Below, piece by piece: positions 34,327-43,498 of a stretch of DNA of 64,000 nucleotides. The stretch lies in the NCBI RefSeq assembly GCF_014334325.1, contig NZ_JACSET010000005.1, forward strand, positions 84,448-148,447, written 5' to 3'. The notes under the pieces are model-generated. The model searched no databases. It saw only the letters and a program-made list of their open reading frames with translations, and was not told where the DNA came from. Numbering within the stretch: position 1 is the first letter of the stretch; each line of letters begins with the position of its first letter. This DNA is from Treponema sp. Marseille-Q4130. Lineage in GTDB: Bacteria; Spirochaetota; Spirochaetia; Treponematales; Treponemataceae. Position numbers and translations under genes: made by a program.

Positions 34327-36285
34327 CTATTTTACGTACACCATAAGCAGCATAACGTCGCTCACTCGGATGCCGGAAATACGTCCCGCCTGCCCCAGCG
34401 TGCGAGGGCGGATCTTTTCGAGCTTTGCGCGCGATTCGGCGGAAAGCGATACGACGGATGCGTAGTCGAAATCGTCGGGGATGCGCGCGCTTTCCATGCG
34501 GTGCATTTTTTCGACACGCCTGTCCTGCTTTTCGATATAGTAGCGATATTTGAAATCGATTTTCGCTTCTTCCCATTCGCTTTCGTCGTAGCCGGGGTTT
34601 TCAAGTGCGGGGTCTTTTAATAATTTTTCGAATATCTCTTCGCGCACGGCATACTTTCGGTTTACGGCATCGAACTGTGCTTTCGTCTTTAAGCCCGCGG
34701 CAAAACCGTAGGAAGCAAGGCGGCGGTCTGCCGTATCGCTTCGGAGCTTTAAGCGATATTCGGCTCTCGCGGTAAACATGCGGTAAGGCTCCTTTGTGCC
34801 GAGCGTCACCAAATCGTCGATCAATACGCCGATATACGCTTCGTCGCGGCGGAGTACGAACGGCTGCCATTCGGGTATCGTTCGGAAATTGTTAAAGCCC
34901 GCATCCCTTTGCGCTTTTTCGAGAGCGTCGTTCAAGCGTTCGGGAGACGAGCGCATATCGTCGGAAGAAGCGCACAAGGGGCCGCAGATTTTCCGATGCG
35001 CTTTCGCGTAATAGCCCGCGTTGATGCCCGCGACGATGCCCTGCCCCGCAGCTTCTTCGTAGCCCGATGTTCCGTTGATTTGCCCCGCGTTGAACAATCC
35101 CGCGACACGCTTCGTTTCGAGCGACGAAAAAAGCTGCGTCGGTTCGACGTAATCGTATTCGACCGCATAACCCGGTCTCGACGGTACGGCATTTTCAAAG
35201 CCCGGAAGCGTACGCAAAAACGCATCCTGCACGCTTTCGGGAAGCGAAGAGGAAAATCCGTTCAAATAGATTTCATCGGTTTCAAGGCTTTCCGGTTCTA
35301 CGAAAATCTGGTGCCGCTCGCGGTCGGCAAAGCGCACCACTTTGTCTTCGATGGACGGACAGTAGCGCGGTCCGATCCCCAAAATCTTTCCGCTGAAAAG
35401 CGGCGAGCGGTGAACGTTGTCGCGGATTATCCGGTGCGTTTCGCCATTCGTGTATACGATGTGGCAGGGTACGAGCGGGCGATCGACTGAGGTATTGTCG
35501 TATGAAAAGGGGATAACGTCGGCGTCTCCTTCCTGCACGTCGAGCTTCGAAAAATCGACAGTCTTTTTAAGCACGCGAGGCGGAGTGCCGGTTTTCAGTC
35601 TCCCCGTCGTAAAGCCGAGTTTCCGAAGCGACTCCGTCAAACCCTGTGCGGCGGCCTCTCCGAGCCTTCCGCACGGAGCGTCGTATTCGCCGATAAATAT
35701 GCGTCCGCCCAAAAAGGTTCCCGTCGTAAGCACGACGGCGCGCACGGGAACGACGCGGCCCCGCTCGGTTACGATGCCGGTGATTTTCAAGCGCATAGCC
35801 GAGTCTTTCGTTTCGCCCCTCTTTTCGCCCGGTATCGTTCCCGCCTCCGCGCTCCCCTCCGAATGCGGGGGAAGCGGCGTCGAACTTTCCGCCGTCACGA
35901 CATCGGTAACGGTGTCCATGAGCGTCGAAAGATTGGGCTCCGCTTCGAGCGCTTTCCGCGCAAGCTCTGAATAGACGATTTTGTCCGCTTGAGCTCGCGG
36001 AGCGCGTACGGCAGGTCCCTTGCTTTTGTTGAGGAGGCGAAATTGAATGAGGGAAGCGTCCGTGAGCTTTGCCATCTCTCCGCCGAGCGCGTCGATTTCG
36101 CGGACGATATTGCCCTTTGCAATGCCGCCGATCGAAGGATTGCACGACAGGCGCCCGACCGACTCGATCGTCTGCGTTACGACGAGCGTCTTCAATCCCA
36201 TGCGCGCGCACGCGAGGGCGGCTTCGATTCCCGCGTGCCCCGCACCGACGACTGCGACGTCATAAAAATCGTAAAAACCGGACAT
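34327..36285 (-). CDS. mnmG: tRNA uridine-5-carboxymethylaminomethyl modification enzyme MnmG
   Basis: MnmG (GidA) binds FAD and, with MnmE, builds the cmnm5U group at the wobble base. Signatures: [16 protein letters not shown] at residue 9, [31 protein letters not shown]-like [46 protein letters not shown] and [17 protein letters not shown]. Residues 132-164 are an insertion absent from typical MnmG (Ser/Pro/Glu-rich, [14 protein letters not shown] then [11 protein letters not shown]), which raises the length to 652. The ATG follows the upstream lipoprotein gene after one base. The C-terminal helical domain is intact. Confidence 0.96.
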   Translation of the reverse strand: MSGFYDFYDVAVVGAGHAGIEAALACARMGLKTLVVTQTIESVGRLSCNPSIGGIAKGNIVREIDALGGEMAKLTDASLIQFRLLNKSKGPAVRAPRAQADKIVYSELARKALEAEPNLSTLMDTVTDVVTAESSTPLPPHSEGSAEAGTIPGEKRGETKDSAMRLKITGIVTERGRVVPVRAVVLTTGTFLGGRIFIGEYDAPCGRLGEAAAQGLTESLRKLGFTTGRLKTGTPPRVLKKTVDFSKLDVQEGDADVIPFSYDNTSVDRPLVPCHIVYTNGETHRIIRDNVHRSPLFSGKILGIGPRYCPSIEDKVVRFADRERHQIFVEPESLETDEIYLNGFSSSLPESVQDAFLRTLPGFENAVPSRPGYAVEYDYVEPTQLFSSLETKRVAGLFNAGQINGTSGYEEAAGQGIVAGINAGYYAKAHRKICGPLCASSDDMRSSPERLNDALEKAQRDAGFNNFRTIPEWQPFVLRRDEAYIGVLIDDLVTLGTKEPYRMFTARAEYRLKLRSDTADRRLASYGFAAGLKTKAQFDAVNRKYAVREEIFEKLLKDPALENPGYDESEWEEAKIDFKYRYYIEKQDRRVEKMHRMESARIPDDFDYASVVSLSAESRAKLEKIRPRTLGQAGRISGIRVSDVMLLMVYVK

Positions 36286-36286
36286 G

Positions 36287-36646
36287 TCAGTTTTTCCGTC
36301 TCTTTCTCAAAACGCGGACGATGAACATAATGACCGTCATGCCGGCGACGGGTGTCATAACGGAAATGAGGAATCCCGAAAAAAGGAAAAAGGGCTTCAC
36401 ATAGCCTAAAACGATGCCGAGCGCTGTGAACGCAAACCACGCGATCACTTCCCATGCGGGCGTGTATTCGTTTCCCGCGTCGTCGCCCGACCAAATAAAA
36501 TCCGATATGACGTACCCCGCAGCGCCGCCTATCCACAAAAAAATCACATAGACCGCACCGAGCTTTTCACCGGAAAAGGACGAACAGCCGGTAAAAAGAA
36601 GCGAAAGAGAGAGAAGCAGCGCGGATACGAAAGGTTTGGATTTCAT
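36287..36646 (-). CDS. Small predicted membrane lipoprotein
   Basis: I do not recognise the family. The start has a signal sequence with lipobox ([13 protein letters not shown]), followed by two or three further hydrophobic stretches ([49 protein letters not shown]) and a basic end (RVLRKRRKN). This is unusual for a simple lipoprotein, so the first segment may be an ordinary membrane helix. I use the ATG at 36646 because the longer frame adds only charged residues. It lies one base ahead of mnmG and is probably co-transcribed with it. Confidence 0.65.
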   Translation of the reverse strand: MKSKPFVSALLLSLSLLFTGCSSFSGEKLGAVYVIFLWIGGAAGYVISDFIWSGDDAGNEYTPAWEVIAWFAFTALGIVLGYVKPFFLFSGFLISVMTPVAGMTVIMFIVRVLRKRRKN

Positions 36647-36733
36647 AGGCAGTGCAACACTATCACATCGCCGTTTTTTCTGCAACGGGACGGGATATAA
36701 TTTGTAATTTGTAATGGGTAATTGATTCCCCTC

Positions 36734-38632
36734 TTACAGCGGCACAAACACGACGGTCTGCTGCGGGATATCGATGTTCGACGCTTTGACCGAAAGCGTA
36801 TCGTTGAGCTCATATTTTTTTTGCGGTACGATAAATGTTTGCATATCGAGCGACGGAATATAGAACTGGATCTGTTTGTCTTTTTTATCGACGCACACAG
36901 CTTCCCCCGTCCACTCGGGATTTTGCAAGAGGTATACGAGCTTCCAGTGCGTTTCGCTGCACCGCGACGCTTTCCGTGCGGCAATCGACGCGATATCGCC
37001 TTCGCTGATGCGCATAAGCATATCGTCTTTGTCGATGAGCGGCCGGCCGACCATAAACGCGCGCAGCTGTTCGTGTGCAATCAAATCGCCGTAGCGGCGG
37101 AGCGGACTCGTCACTTGGCTGTACATCGAAACGCCGATCGCAGCGTGAGGCGCAGGCGTAATGCCGACACTGCGCTTTCGCATACAGCGGAGCAAACGAA
37201 AATCGCCGGCAAGTCCCGGAGGCAGATCGGAGGGGATAGCGGGCGCTTCCTGACTCACGTACGGAAAGGGAATGCCGTTTTTAAACGCGAAGCGCGCCGC
37301 GCCTTCTCCTGCAAGGAGCATCATCTCTCGCACCGTATCGCCCGATTCGTAACGGATTTCCGGTTCGATCGAAACTTTTTTCGTCTCTTCATCGACGCTG
37401 ATATGCACTTCGGGCAAATCGACGGAACAGGCGCCTGCCCTCTTCCGCCGTTCAATATTACGTTTTGCGATATCGAACAAGGGTTTCAATTCGGGCGAAT
37501 CTTTCAGCGCATCCGCTTTTTCATAGGTAAGGCGCTCGACATTGACAAACGTTTTGAAAACCGCGCAATCGGAAATACCGCCCTTGTCGTCGAATAAAAT
37601 CCGAAACGAAAGCGCGCGGCTCCTCTCGTTCAAACCGAGCGCGTAATCGGCAAGGGAAGTTTCGGCGAGCATACGGCTCGTTCCCTCAGGCAGATACAGC
37701 GTCGTTCCGCGTTCTCGCGCGGTTTTGTCGATCGAACTGTCGGGCATGACGCTGGAAGCGGGATCGGCAACGTGAACCCACAGGTATTCGCCGTCCCACG
37801 AAACCGCATCGTCGGGATCTTCCGACCACGCGTTGTCGATCGCGTATGCCCTGCTTTGCACAAAAAGCCGCTCTTCTTCGGGCGGAACGGCAAGCCCCTC
37901 GGATGCCGACGTCATCGAAAGCCCGTAGCGCGTCGGATACGGATTTCGCGTAAGGGGCCATACGCCCGTGTCGATGAGCAGCTTGTGCGCTTTTTCGGGC
38001 GTCTGCGAAAAACCCGCCTCCGCCATAGCCTTTGATTTGTCGGTCTGACCGAGCGCGAGAGATTCGACTTCGCTCATATACTTGGAGTCGCCGGGGAGTT
38101 CGAGTTTTTTTTGTTTGAGCCGCTTGATAAAGGCCGCGCGCAGTTCTCCTTCGTGCGCCTTTTCGTATGCCTTTTGTTTTAATGCCGTTATTTCCTCTTC
38201 GCTCCGCGGCACAAAGGCAAGCGTACCCGATTTAAAAGATGCGGCATCGAGGGCAAATTCATCGCTTTCGGAAATCGCTTTATAGACGGCAAAACTTTCA
38301 TCCGCCGAAAAAGACGGGCGCATAAGCTCGGCGATATCGGCAAAAGGGACGGACGACGATGCGGTGCCGGGATCGGATCGAAGCAGTTCGTAAGCTTCGG
38401 AAAGCTGAACGGAGAGCGCGCCGTCGGAAAACGAAAGAAGCGCATCGAGACTCGAAGCGGGTCCTTCATGCAGAGGCACGATATCTTTTTCACGCACTTT
38501 CAGCGATACGTACGATTTTTTTCCCGTCGCAGCCGCCGAAGGACAGTATTGAATCGCATATTTTTCACCTTCGACATCGGTGACGAGGGCGCATTGATTT
38601 TTATAGAGCACGACCGCATTTTTTCGAATCAT
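36734..38632 (-). CDS. RNase II/RNase R-family exoribonuclease
   Basis: The RNB domain degrades RNA 3' to 5' with magnesium. The catalytic aspartate cluster is YAIDNAWSEDPDDAVSW near residue 275, followed by LWVHVADPAS, RGTTLYLPEGTSRML and the late segment SVGITPAPHAAIGVSMYSQVTSPLRRYGDL. That last run is the family signature (SPLRRYxDL). About 250 residues precede the RNB domain with no clear cold-shock motifs, and the end (NDTLSVKASNIDIPQQTVVF) is a short S1-like tail. At 632 residues it fits RNase II better than RNase R. No operon partners are obvious. Confidence 0.9.
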   Translation of the reverse strand: MIRKNAVVLYKNQCALVTDVEGEKYAIQYCPSAAATGKKSYVSLKVREKDIVPLHEGPASSLDALLSFSDGALSVQLSEAYELLRSDPGTASSSVPFADIAELMRPSFSADESFAVYKAISESDEFALDAASFKSGTLAFVPRSEEEITALKQKAYEKAHEGELRAAFIKRLKQKKLELPGDSKYMSEVESLALGQTDKSKAMAEAGFSQTPEKAHKLLIDTGVWPLTRNPYPTRYGLSMTSASEGLAVPPEEERLFVQSRAYAIDNAWSEDPDDAVSWDGEYLWVHVADPASSVMPDSSIDKTARERGTTLYLPEGTSRMLAETSLADYALGLNERSRALSFRILFDDKGGISDCAVFKTFVNVERLTYEKADALKDSPELKPLFDIAKRNIERRKRAGACSVDLPEVHISVDEETKKVSIEPEIRYESGDTVREMMLLAGEGAARFAFKNGIPFPYVSQEAPAIPSDLPPGLAGDFRLLRCMRKRSVGITPAPHAAIGVSMYSQVTSPLRRYGDLIAHEQLRAFMVGRPLIDKDDMLMRISEGDIASIAARKASRCSETHWKLVYLLQNPEWTGEAVCVDKKDKQIQFYIPSLDMQTFIVPQKKYELNDTLSVKASNIDIPQQTVVFVPL

Positions 38633-38773
38633 ACGGAAACTATACCGAAAACAATTGTGTTAGTAAACGCGAACGATTGCTCGTACGAAAGAATTACACG
38701 CAAACGATCGTACGCAACGGCTGGTCGTGTCAAACGCTTGCGAGCAAACGATTGTATGTACTGCAAGATATCG

Positions 38774-40045
38774 TCATTCACCGAGCAGCGCGTTCGGCAG
38801 CCACGTGATGAGCGGCGGATAATAAGCGCATAAAAACAGCACGGCGATAAGCGGAATCAAAAACGGAACGATAGCGCGGTACAGCCGTTCGAGCTTTACT
38901 TTTCCGACGTCGCCTACGATAAACAGACATACCCCGAATGGAGGAGTCACCTGCCCTATCATAAGATTCAATACGACTATCACACCGAAATACACCATAT
39001 CCAAATTGAAGCGCTGCGCAATCGGAATGAGAACGGGCAGCATGAGCGTCAGTATTGCGCCCGGCTCCATAAACATACCGAGCACCAGCAAAATAATATT
39101 GATTGTTAAAATCACGATGCCGGGATTGGTGCTTACGCCTGCGATAAAGTCCGCGATTTTTCCGGAAACGCCTTCGCGTACCAGTACATACGTAAACAGC
39201 GTAGATGTGCCGATGATAAACAGCGTATTTGCGGAAGTGACGGCGCTGTCCAAAACGCATTTTATAAAGGATTTTCGATCGAGCGTCCGGTATACGAAGA
39301 TCGCAATGACGAGCGCATACACGACGGCGACGCACGAAGCTTCGGTCGGCGTAAACAAGCCCGCGGTAAATCCGCTCAAAATGATAAGCGGCGTGATAAT
39401 CGATAAAATGGAACGCGAGAATTCGGTTATTAATTTTTTTATATTGAAGCGCTCCCGCGGATAGCCTCTTTTTAATGAGATGATAAGCGTCAGGATCATC
39501 ATCGTTGCAACGATCAATACGGCGGGTACGACGCCTCCGACAAACAATTTCGATACGCTCACGCTCGCGATCGAACCGTAAATGATCAACGGAATGGACG
39601 GAGGAAAGATCGGCCCGACGACGGAAGACGCGGACGTCACCGCTGCGGAAAAATCCCGATCGTAGCCTTTCGACGTCATCGCTTCCATTTCGATCGTACC
39701 GAGCCCGCCCGCATCGGCGGCCGCGCTGCCCGACATTCCGGCAAATATCAAACTCGCGACGATATTCGCATGTCCCAATCCGCCGGGAATCCAGCCGACA
39801 AGAGAATTCGCGAAATTGAAAATCCGGTCGGTAATCTTTCCGGCATTCATCAGATTTCCCGCAAAAATAAAAAGCGGAATCGCTATCAACAAAAACGAAT
39901 CGATGCCGAAAACCATCTTTTGTCCGATGACCATGAGCGGATAGCCGAGGTTAAGACAACCGATAACGGCGCTCGCGCCGATGGAAATGCTGATAGGCAT
40001 GCCGATCAATAAGAAAACAATAAATACCGCAAAAAAAACGATCAT
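38774..40045 (-). CDS. dctM: TRAP transporter large permease (DctM)
   Basis: DctM is the ion-coupled transport channel of TRAP systems. The 423 residues are almost entirely hydrophobic with about twelve membrane segments; family motifs include FAGNLMNAGKITDRIF, GGLGHANIVASLIFAGMSGSAAAD and LGMFMEPGAILTLMLPVLIP. Its start overlaps the stop of dctQ (ATGA). It is the last gene of a long minus-strand series, so uptake by TRAP is tied to the sugar-acid enzymes upstream. The substrate is inferred to be a sugar acid from context. Confidence 0.94.
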   Translation of the reverse strand: MIVFFAVFIVFLLIGMPISISIGASAVIGCLNLGYPLMVIGQKMVFGIDSFLLIAIPLFIFAGNLMNAGKITDRIFNFANSLVGWIPGGLGHANIVASLIFAGMSGSAAADAGGLGTIEMEAMTSKGYDRDFSAAVTSASSVVGPIFPPSIPLIIYGSIASVSVSKLFVGGVVPAVLIVATMMILTLIISLKRGYPRERFNIKKLITEFSRSILSIITPLIILSGFTAGLFTPTEASCVAVVYALVIAIFVYRTLDRKSFIKCVLDSAVTSANTLFIIGTSTLFTYVLVREGVSGKIADFIAGVSTNPGIVILTINIILLVLGMFMEPGAILTLMLPVLIPIAQRFNLDMVYFGVIVVLNLMIGQVTPPFGVCLFIVGDVGKVKLERLYRAIVPFLIPLIAVLFLCAYYPPLITWLPNALLGE

Positions 40046-40533
40046 TTTCCGTCACCTCTCAGCTGCTTCGATTTTTCGATGATATTGTAAACGGCTTTCA
40101 ATACGAAAAAGCCGCCGCTTACGGCAAGCGGTAAAAACTGCCACATTTTTGAAAAGTTCGGCATCGAAGAATAATACTCCGTAACCACAAACGGATATAA
40201 ACCGCAAAACGAAACGATCATAACGATGCCCAAACCGAGCGTAACCGCGTGCCGCACGAACCAAAATACCGTGCGCACCTTTCCTTGCGTCCTGCTGTAA
40301 CTCATATCGATCGATATGAGTTCCTCTTTGTCGTATAAAACGGTAATCCCCAAAAACGCCATCCACAAAAACAAAAGCCCCGCAAGCTCCGTCATACCGC
40401 GAAACGATTTATTGAGGATATTGCGGATGACAAGCTCGTTGAGCATGAGCGCCACGATTCCGAGCACGGAAACGATAAGCAGCACACACACAATTTTGAT
40501 AAAACCGTCAAGAATTTTTTTATACATATTCAT
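40042..40533 (-). CDS. dctQ: TRAP transporter small permease (DctQ)
   Basis: The small TRAP membrane subunit has four membrane helices (IVCVLLIVSVLGIVALMLNEL, ELAGLLFLWMAFLGITVLYD, HAVTLGLGIVMIVSFCGLY and FLPLAVSGGFFVLKAVYN) in 163 residues, typical of DctQ. AAGG precedes the ATG. It lies about 100 bp after dctP and overlaps dctM by four bases. It partners DctM in the membrane complex fed by the DctP binding protein. Confidence 0.92.
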   Translation of the reverse strand: MNMYKKILDGFIKIVCVLLIVSVLGIVALMLNELVIRNILNKSFRGMTELAGLLFLWMAFLGITVLYDKEELISIDMSYSRTQGKVRTVFWFVRHAVTLGLGIVMIVSFCGLYPFVVTEYYSSMPNFSKMWQFLPLAVSGGFFVLKAVYNIIEKSKQLRGDGK

Positions 40534-40640
40534 AGCGTACGCGCCTTAAAAAATAAATTCTTTGCTGTGTCAGTTGAACGGCGGGTTTTGAAAAACATAA
40601 TTTTATTATATCGATACTTTCAAAACCCGCCGTTTGAAAA

Positions 40641-41639
40641 CTATTTTGTAAGCTGATCGACGATCGACTGATCGTACCAGCTTTCGGACGCATAGCGGGC
40701 GTAGTATTTTGATCCGCCCAATTTGTTTTTAAAACTCTTAATATCGGGATTCATATCGAATTGGACACCCGCCTTTTTCAAAACTTCCATCGCGCTTATA
40801 TTGTCCTGCGCGATAGTGTCGAAAGAATATTTTGCGGCAATGACAGCCTGCTCTTTCAAAATTTTCTGCTGCTCCGCGCTGAGCGATTTCCATTTCTTTT
40901 GATTGACGGCCATCGTACATCCCATCCACATATAATTGATAAAACTGTAATACTTGATGTCGTCATAGGTCGCATTCGCTACGAGATGGTAGGTCGCATT
41001 GTCCTGCGCTTCCGCCGTACCGTTGGAAAGCGCGATCGCAAGCTCGTTCAGCGCAAGCGCAACCGGCGTAGCGCCGAGCGCCGACCACACATCGAGATAC
41101 ATTTTGCTCGTCGGAACCCGAATCTTCAATCCCTTTACGTCATCCACCGTATGGACGGGACGCTTTGTCGTCGCAATGTGACGCATACCGTTATCGCCTT
41201 CGGCGAGGTATACGAGACCGACCGACGGAAGGTTTGCGAATATCTTTTCGCCGATCGCGCCGTTTACTTTTTCATACGCGTCTTCCGCACTCGAAAACAA
41301 AAACGGCAAATCGAGAATTTTCGCCTTGTCGTAAAAGCTCGTAAATCCCGACGTACCGGCAAAGATGACATCGATCGTACCCATGCGCGTCGACTGCAGC
41401 GCTTCCGCATCGTTGCCGAGTTCGCCGCTCGAGTGCACGTCCATAACGATAGTACCGCTCGACGCCGCGCGGACGAGTTCGGCATACTTTGCAATCGTCT
41501 TTGTCGGTACGCTCGTCGCGTTGCCCGGAGAATAGACGATTAATTTAACCGGTTTGCTTCCCGATTTTTTTACATCCGCGCCGAAAACGGCGCTTCCGAT
41601 ACTCACTGCGGCTAAAACCGCCGTAATCGATTTTTTCAT
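40641..41639 (-). CDS. dctP: TRAP transporter solute-binding protein (DctP family)
   Basis: This periplasmic receptor delivers substrate to DctQM. A signal peptide (KSITAVLAAVSIGSAVFGA) is followed by a DctP fold: SGELGNDAEALQSTRMGTIDV, DVKGLKIRVPTSKMYLDVWSALGATPVAL (the arginine of KIRVP normally binds the substrate carboxylate), and YFSFINYMW-like and SAEQQKILKEQA. The arginine indicates an organic-acid ligand. GGAGGAAAAT lies before the ATG. A 113-bp gap separates it from the DapA-type gene upstream, so an additional promoter is possible. Confidence 0.94.
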   Translation of the reverse strand: MKKSITAVLAAVSIGSAVFGADVKKSGSKPVKLIVYSPGNATSVPTKTIAKYAELVRAASSGTIVMDVHSSGELGNDAEALQSTRMGTIDVIFAGTSGFTSFYDKAKILDLPFLFSSAEDAYEKVNGAIGEKIFANLPSVGLVYLAEGDNGMRHIATTKRPVHTVDDVKGLKIRVPTSKMYLDVWSALGATPVALALNELAIALSNGTAEAQDNATYHLVANATYDDIKYYSFINYMWMGCTMAVNQKKWKSLSAEQQKILKEQAVIAAKYSFDTIAQDNISAMEVLKKAGVQFDMNPDIKSFKNKLGGSKYYARYASESWYDQSIVDQLTK

Positions 41640-41752
41640 ATTTTCCTCCTAGTAAAAAAAATAAATAAACACATTAACAAAATTACAGCGAACGAAATTC
41701 TCGCCGAAAGCACGGCTTCATCAGTTTATGCTTTCCGAACCCGACATCAGAC

Positions 41753-42634
41753 CTATAAGACATCGGCGATATCGCGTATCGCATTTTCGACGATCTTTTT
41801 TTGTTTGGCGGAAAGCGGCGCGAAAGGTTTACGGCACGGACCGATATCGAATCCCTGCAGCGAAAGCGCATACTTTGCAGCCGGAAAAACGTTCGTGTCT
41901 ACAAAGGCCTGTACGACATCGTTCAGCCTGCACTGTGCCGCGTGCGCTTTTTCGTTTTTACCCGCCGCAAACGCATTTCGAATCGCAAGGAACAATTTCG
42001 GACAAACGTTTACCGTCGTCCCGATCGTCGCCGTCGCCCCTGCTGCAAGCGCACTCGCATAGATTTCGTCAAACCCGTTTATCAAAATTTTTTCGGGATA
42101 CGCTTTACCGATACGTTCCAAATCGTAGAGATTCATCGACGTATGTTTAATCCCGACAACCCGCTCGTTTTTCAGCAGAGGGTTTGCCGTCGTAAATGAA
42201 ATGCCGGTAAACTGCGGGATATTGTATACGATGATTCCGATATCGACAGCAGAAAGGATATCGAGATAATATCGATTGATCTCTTCCTGCGAATAATGAT
42301 AATAGATCGGTGGAATCGCGGATACCGCACAGGCTCCGGCTTTTTCGGCATGCTTTGCCAAGTCGATCGCGCTGCGCGTATTTAGAGAGCCGACATGCAC
42401 GATGACCGGCACGCGGGCTTCCTCCAGCACGACTTCGGCGATCGTCTTCCGCTCGTCGTCGGAAAGCAGGAGCCCTTCGCCCGACGAACCGCAGCAATAA
42501 AATCCTTCGACGCCCGAATCCGCTTCGTGCCGCACCAATTTCCGCAGCATAGTCACATTCAGTTCGCCGTGTTTATCGTAGGGCGTCAAAAGCGCCGAAT
42601 ACACCGCCGAACGATCGAGTGCTTTTTTTACCAT
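41753..42634 (-). CDS. DapA/NanA-family aldolase or synthase
   Basis: This class I aldolase family forms a Schiff base with lysine and includes dihydrodipicolinate synthase, N-acetylneuraminate lyase and 2-keto-3-deoxy sugar-acid aldolases. Visible: VYSALLTPYDKHGELN, FYCCGSSGEGLLLSDDER, IIVYNIPQFTGISF (catalytic Tyr) and VVGIKHTSMNL (Schiff-base Lys). The GSSGEG and context favour a 2-keto-3-deoxy acid aldolase over lysine synthesis. The ATG at 42634 is nine bases after GGAGG and overlaps the SDR gene by seven bases; the earlier ATG at 42643 abuts the ribosome site. Length is about 293. Confidence 0.88.
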   Translation of the reverse strand: MVKKALDRSAVYSALLTPYDKHGELNVTMLRKLVRHEADSGVEGFYCCGSSGEGLLLSDDERKTIAEVVLEEARVPVIVHVGSLNTRSAIDLAKHAEKAGACAVSAIPPIYYHYSQEEINRYYLDILSAVDIGIIVYNIPQFTGISFTTANPLLKNERVVGIKHTSMNLYDLERIGKAYPEKILINGFDEIYASALAAGATATIGTTVNVCPKLFLAIRNAFAAGKNEKAHAAQCRLNDVVQAFVDTNVFPAAKYALSLQGFDIGPCRKPFAPLSAKQKKIVENAIRDIADVL

Positions 42635-43458
42635 GCCGTCCATCCTCCGTCCATAACCAAATTGGAACCGGTCATATATTTTGAAGCGTTCGACGCAAGG
42701 AAAATAATGGCACCGTTATATTCGTCGGCCTGCGCCATACGTCCGACCGGCATACGGTTGCAATAATTTGCCTGAAACTCTTTGTCCTGCGTATCGCGGA
42801 AGACACCGGACGGCGTAAACGTGTTGACGCGGATCCCCTGCTTTCCCCAATACGTAGCGCAGTAGCGCGTAAGATTGTATATGCCGCTTTTCGCAGCCGA
42901 GTATGCAACCGGTTTAATAAACGCGATGCCCGTCTTTTCTTTTTTGTACGCATAGATGTCCTGCACAGGACTCACCATGCCGTAAATGGAACCTATATTG
43001 ATAATCGAGCCGCTTTTTTTTGCAAGCACCATCCGTCTCCCGACGGCCTGCGTCATGAGAAAGGTACCGACGAGATTTACGTTTACGACTTCGCGGAACA
43101 CTTCTTCCGGAAAATCTTCAAAGGGACCGGATACTTCCGGAGGCGCGCTCGGCTGCGTATCGATACCGGCATTGTTTACAAGCACGTCGGGAGTTCCCCA
43201 TTTTTTTTCGAGCGTATCGAGGAACGCGTTTATTTCGCTTTTGTTTTGTATATCGACGGCGCACGGAAAAATGCGGCCGCTTTTTGCAAGCTCGCTTCCG
43301 AGCACTTTTTCGATTCGCTCGGCGCTTACGCTGCGCGCGACGACGGCAACTCTCGAATCGCGGCGATGGAATTCTTTTACCAGTTCCGCGCCGATCTGCC
43401 CCAACCCTCCGGTGACGATCACGATCTTATCGGAAACGTCGAATAACGGATCTTTCAT
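42628..43458 (-). CDS. Short-chain dehydrogenase/reductase
   Basis: An NAD(P)-dependent oxidoreductase of the classical SDR type. Cofactor motif VTGGLGQIGAELVKEF near residue 15, VLVNNAGID near residue 91, GSIINIGSIYG near residue 136, catalytic YSAAKSGIYNLTRY (YxxxK) near residue 181, and a C-terminal TGSNLVMDGGWTAW. This resembles gluconate 5-dehydrogenase and related sugar-acid enzymes. It lies between the enolase-superfamily and aldolase genes and probably interconverts a keto- and hydroxy-sugar acid. AGGAGAAAT precedes the ATG. Confidence 0.92.
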   Translation of the reverse strand: MKDPLFDVSDKIVIVTGGLGQIGAELVKEFHRRDSRVAVVARSVSAERIEKVLGSELAKSGRIFPCAVDIQNKSEINAFLDTLEKKWGTPDVLVNNAGIDTQPSAPPEVSGPFEDFPEEVFREVVNVNLVGTFLMTQAVGRRMVLAKKSGSIINIGSIYGMVSPVQDIYAYKKEKTGIAFIKPVAYSAAKSGIYNLTRYCATYWGKQGIRVNTFTPSGVFRDTQDKEFQANYCNRMPVGRMAQADEYNGAIIFLASNASKYMTGSNLVMDGGWTAW

Positions 43459-43498
43459 TGTATTTCTCCTAAAAATTATTACGATATTCGCGGCAGAC

